Source: Paramoeba atlantica
Taxonomy: Eukaryota > Discosea
Assembly: GCA_977017575.1 (NCBI GenBank)
Contig: CDRNVI010000012.1
Span: forward strand, 930,001-994,000
DNA: 64,000 nucleotides
Direction: 5' to 3'
In this document: positions 9,570 through 18,700 of the stretch, piece by piece
How the letters are laid out: each line of letters starts with the position of its first letter
How positions within the stretch are numbered: the first letter of the stretch is position 1
Made by a program: the position numbers and the translations under genes
The notes under the pieces: model-generated
Told to the model about the DNA's origin: nothing
The model's database searches: none
Seen by the model: the letters and a program-made list of their open reading frames with translations, nothing else

Positions 9570-10960
9570 GTGCAAAATTACGCAAAGCTTTTGATTTTTA
9601 CGCATCACGTGCTTATTCCATTAATAATACGTAATTTAGCTCTGCTTTGCTGCTTAATCACATTTTTTTATAGATTTTTTTCATTTTAGCCAACCTTCCA
9701 CCTCCTGAGTATTAGCTTTAAGCTGGATAGTGAGTCGGATTTCTCGACTAGGGGATCATCGGAACATTCTTGCTCAAGCGAAACTGAAGGAACATTTGCT
9801 ACTTCAGACATCACCACGGGCTCAGAGGGTGATGATTCTGATTGGGACCCGGACGATGAAGTTTCTTGCTCGTCCGGTTATAAACGGTTTAGCACCTACG
9901 AAAGTGACACCAGTGAAGATGTATCATCTCTCATTACTGGGCTGGTCCCAAGAAACTGCTCAGGCCGGTCAAAATCCTCCATCACATATTACCATGCTAA
10001 AAGAAAATAACATGTCCAATGACACATTTTTCAGTCATCTAGTTTTCACGGATGAGGTGAATGTTCACGCTGGTGACCTATCACGCGGGGCTTGGCAGAG
10101 TCCTGAAGATAGAGTTCCAAAAGGCCGTTCCCATCATCCAACAAAGGTTATGCTATGATGGGCTATTGACGCTGAAGGCCGGGTAATTTATCATTGGTGT
10201 GATGACTTCCGTCGGTTCTACGCTGATGAAAATATCAGTCGTACGGTGTTTAACGAAATTGGTGAAATGCCACCTCAAAATAAGCAAATTGGGTCAGTAC
10301 ATTACAGAAAGCAAATCCTCGAGGCAAATTATTCTCGTTCACAGCCATCAGCAATCCTTGTTGATGACGGTGCACCTCCCCATACTGCAAAACGAACAAC
10401 TGAATGGTGGGCGACGTACGTAGGCTCAGAAAGTGTTGAGGCGCCTCTCCGACAATATCACTCTTCGTTCGATGAGAAAAAAGTACTTCCAAAATGGCCA
10501 GCGGATTCTCCCGACCTAAATCCAATAGAGAATCTGTGGAGAAAAATAAAAATCGAAAAGAATAAGAGAAATCCATCAACCGTTTCTCAAATTAAAGCGG
10601 TATGTGAAGAGTATTTGGAGTCGGAATCATGCGTAGGTTATTGTCAGTTACTTCATGCATCATTCAAAAAAAGGTTAGAGCTCTGCATTCGGAAAGAAGG
10701 TAAAAAAATTCCTTACTAGACGCTTGTTGATGAAAATTTGAAAATTTGGGGTGGAAAAAATACGATAGATCTTTCTGTCAACTCATCAATTGTTTTTCAA
10801 ATGCGTTGTGCCTTAGTGGGCAATTATGTAGTGTCGTTCGTAAATTTTTTACAGGAGATTTTCGACAAAAATTGGGTTCCAAAATTACTTCCCGCCCAAC
10901 ATTTTGACTCAAAAGCAAATTGAAAAATCCTAAAACTGTTTCAACAAACTAATTTTGCAC
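9570..10960 (+). mobile_element. Tc1/mariner element, nearly full length
   Basis: 1,391 bp bounded by an 11-bp perfect inverted repeat (GTGCAAAATTA at 9570-9580, its complement at 10950-10960), flanked by TA (9568-9569, 10961-10962). The + strand transposase frame runs 9730-10719 with one in-frame TGA at 10156-10158. Visible motifs: VFTDE (first Asp), LVDDGAPPHTA (second Asp), WPADSPDLNPIENLW (third residue). A separate acidic frame with DSDWDPDDE starts right after tttttcattttag at 9689 and runs to about 10010; it may be a real N-terminal exon now out of frame. The gap between second and third catalytic residues is about 53 residues, longer than the usual 34. Confidence 0.8.
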
Positions 10961-10995
10961 TAAAGTCCTGACCCTAAATGATGCGTTTCCACCAC

Positions 10996-11145
10996 TTATT
11001 TTTTCAGACGCACCCCCTCTCCACTAAACTTTCCACGCGTATTCTCAAAGAGCCATTCCTTGTCCTCGGTGGTAAGATCATAGTTTTCCCGATCATCCTG
11101 GGTTAAAATCACAAGGGCCTTCAACCGCAACATCCTCCCCCACAT
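10996..11145 (-). CDS. Possible 49-residue protein on the opposite strand
   Basis: A short ATG-initiated frame with unusually protein-like composition: basic N-terminus (MWGRMLRLKAL), then acidic TQDDRENYDLTTEDKEW and a basic tail. Not recognised. It lies between a transposon and the next + strand gene and would be one of the very few - strand genes here. It could be a terminal exon, a relic or chance. Confidence 0.25.
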   Translation of the reverse strand: MWGRMLRLKALVILTQDDRENYDLTTEDKEWLFENTRGKFSGEGVRLKK

Positions 11146-11258
11146 CGTTGCTTTCGTCAAGTCAAAATATATAATATTCATTAAGAAAATTTTAATACGC
11201 ATAAATATATACCCATGTAATATAAATGACAAATATTCGCATTCTGCAGTGAAACCTC

Positions 11259-12170
11259 ATGAGGCAGAAAGTCTCTTTTGTGCGATGCATTAAGCCTTTG
11301 CGCGACCTCAATGAATGGATTTCTAAAGGTTGTGATGGAGTTCCAACGGAAATAGACAAAGCTTCTTTAGAAAGATTGATCAAAGAATCTGAGCCTTACT
11401 TGTACAGTCCGGAGTACAACTTGCCTTGGAATACCTTAGAAAACTTTTGCAGAATAAGGTCAGTGACACCAGAAGCGGTCCGAGTTATGCGACGTCTTAC
11501 AGTGAAAATGGCACTGCGATCTCAAGAACGACACCCATCACATTACGGAAATGCACATCGCATCTCACAAAAGAACTGTCACACTCTTCTACGCTTCCTA
11601 GCCTATGCGATGGAAACAGACAAGGAATCTGGACAACTATCTGTCGGTTTTTTGAATGAATTTCAGTGTGTGTTGCACTACATTGAAAGTTATGCCAGTA
11701 GTGTAACTCATCTACTCTCTTCTGTAGCAAATGAAAGCGTCAGAAAAAGACAAAGAATATTTGTTCCGTTTCGAAAATCTCTCTCGAACCACCATTTTCC
11801 ACTTGGGAGTGTTCCGCAGACTGTGCACTCGGAACGAAAGGCAAAGTTCATTTTGCGAGATAATGTTTCCAGTAGGAATCTTTTATGGCAGTTAAATCAG
11901 TTTTCGGAAACGTTACTAACGGTGACAGGAGTTAAATATCCAGTAGAGAGAGACGTTTCGTTTTTTCAATCCTTATTTCGGGTCTTATATCTTATAGTTC
12001 AATGCCTTGATCACCGTTCCAAGAAGTGTACTTATAAACAGCTTATGAATGTAGCCTCACATGATCTACGCACTTGCTTATTTTGTCTGCGACGAAGAGA
12101 ACATGAGTGGGATAGCATCTCAGAAGTATCTTTATTAAGCGGTTTACTGGTCCACGTGCTAGACGCTTGA
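11259..12170 (+). CDS. Unidentified helical protein, 303 residues
   Basis: Uninterrupted frame from an ATG 10 bases after attctgcag (AG at 11248-11249). Predicted soluble and largely alpha-helical with scattered Cys/His but no regular zinc motif. Tracts such as LNEFQCVLHYIESYASSVTH and FRVLYLIVQCLDHRSKKC look like packed helices. No family recognised. The spacing and acceptor-like site match its neighbours, supporting a real gene. Confidence 0.65.
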   Translation: MRQKVSFVRCIKPLRDLNEWISKGCDGVPTEIDKASLERLIKESEPYLYSPEYNLPWNTLENFCRIRSVTPEAVRVMRRLTVKMALRSQERHPSHYGNAHRISQKNCHTLLRFLAYAMETDKESGQLSVGFLNEFQCVLHYIESYASSVTHLLSSVANESVRKRQRIFVPFRKSLSNHHFPLGSVPQTVHSERKAKFILRDNVSSRNLLWQLNQFSETLLTVTGVKYPVERDVSFFQSLFRVLYLIVQCLDHRSKKCTYKQLMNVASHDLRTCLFCLRRREHEWDSISEVSLLSGLLVHVLDA

Positions 12171-12334
12171 AAGCAGTTTCGGCACATTATTAGGCTCACT
12201 CAATGTAGCCTTGTACTAATCCAATTTCGAACGAGTGAGTATCCCCATCCGAAATTTAATGGCAACGTTTCTCTAGTACCTGTATTGCTACCTGCACTCC
12301 GATGCGGGATTTTTGTTGTGACGAAAGGTTCTTT

Positions 12335-12724
12335 TTATCGAGTACCCGAAGTGTCGTACATTTCCACTACAAACGTGTATAAACTACTGTATAAAGTAGT
12401 GGTATCTCTGCAAGGAGAAAGCATTGAGGTTTTAGAGTTTCGATTGAAAATTGTGGTTACATGAGAATGGTAAAGGGGGTCCTGATATCCTGTCCGTCCC
12501 ATGATCCCCCCTATGGAAATCTTAGTTACTTCATGCGTTTTTTGTCCATTTTGGTCGAGAGCCCATAAATGACGAACAAAAAAATACGAAGCGTGTTCGC
12601 CTTTAAGCTCCGATGCTATTTTTAAACGTTTTGGAACCGGATTAATGTATATCAAGGCCTTCCTATCACTGGTTCCGCTTTGTACATACCCCTCTAGAGT
12701 GGTCTTGTTTTTGTCCTCACTCAT
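12335..12724 (-). CDS. Possible 129-residue protein on the opposite strand, or relic
   Basis: Reads MSEDKNKTTLEG at the start; the first 90 residues have plausible globular composition (RHLWALDQNGQKTHEV, GGIMGRTGYQDPLY). No family recognised. It sits at the edge of the 12.9-15.3 kb repeat block on the strand opposite to the identified genes, so it may be a remnant of a mobile element. Confidence 0.3.
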   Translation of the reverse strand: MSEDKNKTTLEGYVQSGTSDRKALIYINPVPKRLKIASELKGEHASYFFVRHLWALDQNGQKTHEVTKISIGGIMGRTGYQDPLYHSHVTTIFNRNSKTSMLSPCRDTTTLYSSLYTFVVEMYDTSGTR

Positions 12725-12922
12725 AGCCTCTCAAAATTCTTTTGAGAAAAGGTCTTTTAAAAGTAGACTTTTTTCAGCTTTTCATTTTTAGCGTTCAAAT
12801 CGAGTTGCACACTAACATGAGAAGTCGGTGCCGCATTCTTATTTTTCAAGCTGTGTTCTCATTTTCCCGTTTAAGTCATTTACATTTTTAAGTAAATTTT
12901 AGTTATGTTCCGGTTTAATGTA

Positions 12923-12977
12923 CCTAGAACCTATAAAGGGGGGAGGGGTCGAGGCTATTATAAACGGGTGGGTACAG
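12923..12977. mobile_element. Solo terminal repeat of the 36.4-kb C-tract element
   Basis: The 55 bp are TA-flanked (12921-12922, 12978-12979). 12928-12977 is the reverse complement, with few mismatches, of the left end of the element at 36435-36741: shared CTATAAAG, a G-run, TCGAGGCTATTATAAACG and GTACAG. It is a second copy of the same family 23 kb away. Confidence 0.65.
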
Positions 12978-13531
12978 TACTATACGTGGCTGAAGTACAG
13001 TTGTAGTGAGTACCACGAATGCCTACCCCTGCATATTTACGCCCTTCATTTAGACTTTCTCAAAGAGTTTTATGTGGGTACGCCGCGAAGCGGCGCGAAA
13101 TTTTTTTTTTCATTTTTTATTACGCGGTAACGTTCTATACCTGGTAGTTATACAGTGGTTTCAATTGAACTTCCTCCCCCCGCGGAATTTTGAGTTTTTT
13201 TGTCCGTTTTTGCTCATTTTTGTTGCAAACGAGAGTTCTCGTTCCCCTAGTGAAGCGCTTTGGCACCTTTTTTTCATAGGGACCCTCTAGTGCTCATATG
13301 ATGACCCGAAAAACAGCCAAAACAAGATTCTTGATAAATACGAATCTTGGAAGGAAGTCTAAAACCATGTGATTTGGACCCAGGGGGTACCAGGGGGTTC
13401 CTTCAAAAAAAGGGCAGCAAAGCGCTTCGTCAGAAAAACGAGATCTATCCAATGCTGCGAAAATGAAAAAACACAGATAAAAGCAGGGTTCGCAGAAACT
13501 ATAAAACTATCAATATAGTACTATATAGTTA

Positions 13532-13857
13532 CTATACCCCCCCCCCCTGCTTATGAGTTCCCGCAATTCTGGTACGCTTATGAGTTCCTTTTTCTAAGGC
13601 GAATGTTTTTGTACCCACTTTTCGAGAAGCGATTTTTTTTTGAACAGAACAAAAATTCACAATTTTACCAACTACTGTACGTCAGGCTGCTGTACAGACT
13701 TGCATACTAAGCTGACAATCTTTTTAGTGCCAGTACCATTGTAAAGGAGAACCCGCGGCGCCTATTTTCGCTTTTTTATAGCTCGATTTCTGGTCTGGTA
13801 CGCTTATGAGCTCCTTTTTCTCAAAACGAGGGAACTCATAAGCAGGGGGGGGTATAG
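13532..13857. mobile_element. C-tract inverted-repeat element, copy 2 (nested)
   Basis: 326 bp, TA-flanked (13530-13531, 13858-13859). Both ends read inward as CTATA, a run of 8-11 C, then TGCTTATGAGTTCCC. Two internal direct repeats, 13572-13596 and 13796-13821, read TGGTACGCTTATGAG followed by a T-rich tail. Non-coding. The insertion site is a TATAGTA-rich sequence. Confidence 0.65.
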
Positions 13858-14578
13858 TAATATAAACTTTTTTTAAAAACTATAAAAAACTATATTTTTT
13901 TGTTTCACGTTTTAAGCACTCCTAAGCTCACCAACACGCCATAAATACACAGATAATTCTTTTGTGTACGATTTTTCTTATTTTTAAACCCGGAAATTGA
14001 TGCCCGAAATTAAAGGTACGAGGGGTACTTCCTGCAAAGATTATATTATTGAAGTGTTGCGCACGGAGAGAACTAAACAAGCGGTTGAATGTAACTTGTG
14101 TCAGGAGGGGTCGTACCCCAGTCCCAACGAGTGGCCTTGACAGATTGTCTTGTGCGAATCTTGCGTCCCAAACATCTTCTCACTGCATCGCTGTCGCCGC
14201 ACATTGGCTGGAGCCACCGACGTTATGACTTGGGACTGAATAACTGCTGCTCACAATTCTATGAGTTTGAATAAATACAATCTTATGAGTTTGAATAAAT
14301 TACGCGATGTGTTGTCCGGTGGAGAGTGCGTGTTTCCTATCGTCACTCCTTTCGCATGCGTTTCATTGCTATTTCCGATTGCTATTTTTCATTGCTATTT
14401 CCGAGGAGATGACGCACTAGTCGATGATATTTTTCGGCGGTGATGGAACCGCGGGGAAGAGGGAACATGTTTCGATAACCACCATAAAAATCGAAGGGTA
14501 TCTCCCCGTTTGTAAAGGATTCCGATATAACAAAAGAATCTTTAAGGGACATGCCCTTCCATTTTTGTCGTGGTTTGC

Positions 14579-14621
14579 CAAAGGTGCTTTTAGTATCTCC
14601 CTCGTCCACTTTAGCTTGGGT
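14579..14621. repeat. Solo end related to the 37.25-kb hairpin element
   Basis: Reads CCCTCGTCCACTTTAGCTTG then GGT next to TA. It matches the right end of the element at 37252-37429 with a few mismatches. No inverted partner was found nearby, so it looks like a truncated copy. Confidence 0.45.
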
Positions 14622-14861
14622 TACATTTTTTTCAGAATTTCTTGTCATATCATACGTACGTAAGCGTGTAAGAACGCGTGTAGAGGCGTGTGTATGTCCT
14701 TCACAAGCGGAGAGGACTCAAAAAATATCACTTGTAAAGTGAAAAATACTTTATACTTTTCGCATAGTTTTATAGTAAAATATAGTAAATGTAGTACTAT
14801 ACAAATGTATAGTAACTATATTCCATGAAAAAACTATATTTTACTATATTATACAAACAAC

Positions 14862-15267
14862 AAAGGGGGGGGTACGTCTATTGTTGGCATTCATCTATTG
14901 TTGGCAAACTAATAAAATCACCTATTGTTGGCAATCGGTTATTGTTGACATTTAATTAATTTTGATTTTTTTGACCCATTGCCATGTGTAACGGATAAAA
15001 TCCTGGAATCTGCTAAGGTCAAAATTTCCACGTTTTTCGAAAATTTTCGAAAATTTCCTCTTTTTCGAGGATACGTATAAGTATCCTCGTGTATGAGGGG
15101 GGCGACGGTAGTGTAAGTGATAAAAGTAGCGCAAGTTACCTTGATAGCCAACAATAGATGATTTTATTGCCGTTCCATCTATTGTTGGTTAAGGGGGGTA
15201 TTGTATCATCTATTGTTGGCAATCGGCTATTGTTGGCAAAAAAAGTTGCCAACAATAGACAAGCCCC
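14862..15267. mobile_element. Element with about nine copies of a TATTGTTGGCA motif
   Basis: The 12-mer CTATTGTTGGCA or a close variant occurs about nine times in both orientations in two clusters (14878-14950 and 15148-15256). The ends are inverted: a G-run then GTCTATTGTTGGC at left, its complement ending in a C-run at right. A 26-bp unit (CTATTGTTGGCAATCGG then TATTGTTG) is repeated directly at about 14922 and 15209. Such subterminal repeats are typical transposase-binding arrays of non-autonomous DNA elements. No coding content. Confidence 0.5.
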
Positions 15268-15794
15268 CCTGGATAAAAAAACTCAAAATTCCGCGGGGGG
15301 AAGATACATGTATCTTGAAACCACTGTATTAACCCGGAACACGGTACAAATTAAATCATTTACAATGCCGATACCTCAGTTCCTATTTTTTGCTATTCTC
15401 ACAACAGGTTCGTCTCATTATTTTTCTTCTAAACTGTATGATGACAATTTTAACGTGATTGCTGTTCTGTGCAGGAAGAAATGATAACGTATACCCACAA
15501 TTCGCTGAGTTATTTTTTATTTTGTGTACACAGAACATTCACATTCACAAAATCACGTTCATAAAATCAACATAATAAATGTAGCCTGCGCCTGCGCCGT
15601 CTCACCAATTCTTTTTATTTGCATGAGAATATATTTCTAAGGCTTCGTGAGGGTGGATCTCTTATGAATGTATGACAGTGTATTGTAAGTCCCTTGATCG
15701 TAGCACGTATGCTGTATGATAGTATTCGGACTGTTTCACGTAGACGGCTGCGCCTATATTGTTTCCTTCGAGAGAAGCGGGCACCTGCCCACTA

Positions 15795-18700
15795 ATGAAG
15801 CTTCGCTGCCAACTATTTGTACTGGATCATGTATACGAGACAGATTTTGCAGACCAAAAAAGCCATGGAACTACTATACTTAACCGTGTGTCTAGGAAAC
15901 ACGAAATCAGTTCATTGTCCTCTAGCTATCCTGGAAGCGTTTCAGCCCAACAGGCTCGAGTTCCGGTGCTCAGGTGTTTCGGAAGAACATTGAAAGGGGA
16001 AAGCGTATGCGCTCGAATTCACGGAGTTTTTCCTTACATTATGCTTTACTCACCTCTTCAGCACTCGAGAGAGAATGGTTTAGGTGTCTGGGATGACACT
16101 CTTCCCCGCAGGTTTAGCTGCACATTGGAAGATGCTATTAGAGAGCAATACCACATGCCACGAAATAGAAACATTATTCATTCCGTATGTCTTGTAAAGG
16201 GAATGCCTTGCTATGGTTATCATCCTGATTCTGCTATCTTTTTTAAAGTGGAATTCTATCACACCGCATACGTAAAGCGTGCGGTAAATGTTTGCACTCA
16301 AAGCACAGCTGTCGGTGGTATCAAATGGCTCCCACATGAAGCTCACTTGAGTTTTGAGTTACAATTCTTAGTTGACTTTGACCTTGGCGGCATGTCATGG
16401 CTGGACCTGTCTGATTGTAAATCTGCGCAACACAAAACGACTACAGTTGAAATTGAAGTAGACGTGGAGTGTAGAAACGTACAACCCGCTGACACAACTG
16501 TGACACAAGGTCATCGCTTTCAGTCGGTGTCATCTATGAAGTATGTTACGATGGAATTGGAAGAATTCTATAAGAATACTAACGCCACAGATATGTTCTT
16601 ATCGGAGCTGAAAGAAACTGAATCCGCATATCACACAAACAATACTGAAGCATCTTTGATATTATGTGACAACAAGAAGAATCCTGTCAATCGTAACATG
16701 GAGAACATGTTCGAAGAACTCTATTCAGTTTCACATAAAGAAGCAGAAGTCGTGCATTCAACTCCTTCATTATCATCAACGGGTGCCTTCAGTGACAAAG
16801 AGGCTACACCAGAGCCATTAACTTTGGATCTCATTCGCGAGATCGGGCGCACCGGATACAGTCCTGAAGCCATATGTTTTTTAGATGATGATAATAATTC
16901 AATCAAGCGCAATAGTAGTTCATGCTTAGAGCATTCCTCAACGAGCACCGAATTTTACAAACAAGAAAGCGAAGATGTTTCTTTAAGCCCACGTGAAAAT
17001 GTCAATGTACGTCGGGAGCTTGACTTTGAAACTCCACGAAAGGCTCGGAACTCAGGTCGTAAAAATACAAAGGATACATCAGCTCGCCGTCTACAGCATG
17101 ACATTCTGAACTACAACGCTTTTTCTCAGGCAGAGGCTGCAAGTTATTCCATCTCGTGCAGTGGTAAAACGCAAGATTCTCTTGATTCTGTTGAAAGATC
17201 AGAAAGTTCCATTGAATTGTTCTCAGATCGTCCCACTGTGTCTATCGGTCATACCAGTGAATCATATTTCCTTCCAAGGAGAAATGGACGGGACGAAGTG
17301 AGTCATATCGAAAAGCCTGGTACTCCATTACATAGTCCCATGCGCGCTCAAGGAGAGTCAGAGGATTTTATTCTTACTCCAAAACGCTGTGTGCGCTTTG
17401 ACAACTCTTCAAAATCAGCTGGGTTGGGTTCAGTCTCTGAAAAAGAAACATGTTTAAGAACTGACGGCAGTTCAGCCGGACCTTACAAGTCTATGCCCAA
17501 GTCTATTTGCGGTCCTATGAATGTTGGTGTCCCGAAAAGGTGGAAACGCGTCGTTTTTCGTACTTCCGCTCCATCTTGGAAATCTGTTGAAAGTACCCCA
17601 GATTCCATAAACAATCTGCAAGATCCTTTTCCTAGAAATGCATTGCCTACTTCCCTTTCTACTCGATCATCCCAAGCATACAGGGAGTTTCAAGAGATAT
17701 TCAAAAAACAGACTTATTATCCTGAGCATTATGATGTATCATTGAAGACTGAAATTAATTTGACCATATCTGCAAGAAATTTGTCCCCCAGCTGGGCAGA
17801 AATCAAGTCCTCCTATGACACCTGTTCCAGAAGTGCAGAAATGGCTATCCGAGATAGAATACGAACACCAAGTGGAGAAAAGGGAATATATACAGCAATT
17901 TCTGGGATAAAAAATGTGCGCAGCCCTGAGGCTTTTCGGTTGGAAAATTCACGTAAGCATCTTGTTCAATTACGCTGCCTTTATTTCGAGATTATGATAG
18001 GCTCACGAGGTGTCTTACGTGCTGCATGTCTAATCTTTTATAACGCTCAATCGGAGAATATTACCGACTCCGAGATGCATATAATTGGTGCTGGGGCCCG
18101 AAGGTTGCGCACGAAAGGCCAATCACAGTGTCACGTGTGCTGCATTTATCACCATACAGAATTTTTACTTCTGCGTGCCGTGGAGAAAAAGTTGGTCAAT
18201 AGTGACCCCGACCTCATTGCAGGGTGGGAAATACAAAAACGAAGTTTAGGATACTTTATATCAAGATATAAACATGTCATCGGGAGTGAACCTGTACTCG
18301 GAAGATCGATTAGTAATATTACTGATAAAGATGCGGGTTCAGCTGCACCGGATTCAAGGCCAAAATCTAAGGAAATCAAATCAGACGATGACCAGAGTGA
18401 CATAAACCAAATTGATAGAGATGAAAACCGAAAGAAACATAGAGAACATGAAAATTTTCTGTCCGTTTTCGGTTCTGTTTTGAATGCAGCCGAGAAAGAT
18501 GAGTCAAGTGTGTCGTTGGAACACGTATCAACAGACACGTATAAATCTTCGCGAACTCTACATTTACATGGAAGAATACTAATAAACTTATGGAAAGTCT
18601 ACCGGAGCGAACAGAAATCCAAATCATACACACTTCAAAACGCAGCATGGCATTTACTGCGTCGTAGACTTCCTGAACATTCAGACCTAAGTTTGGAGCA

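Larger units (their letters stand above)
13153..15326. mobile_element. 2.2-kb inverted-repeat element carrying nested insertions
   Basis: Inverted ends of about 55 bp: left 13153-13205 starts CAGTGGTTTCAA and continues CCCCCCGCGGAATTTTGAG; right 15271-15326 is its complement except for a short replaced segment. TA flanks both ends (13151-13152, 15327-15328), as for Tc1/mariner-type elements. No transposase is recognisable inside. An interrupted reading frame at about 14001-14238 has CNLC and CESC pairs (zinc-binding look) of unknown origin. At least two smaller elements (13532-13857 and about 14862-15267) lie within it. Confidence 0.6.

Noticed and set aside
14382-14742. Overlapping frames on both strands inside the 2.2-kb element
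   Set aside because: No transposase or other family motif; frames on opposite strands cover the same bases.
14860-15260. CRISPR-like array from the repeated TATTGTTGGCA words
   Set aside because: Units occur in both orientations with irregular spacing and the genome is eukaryotic.
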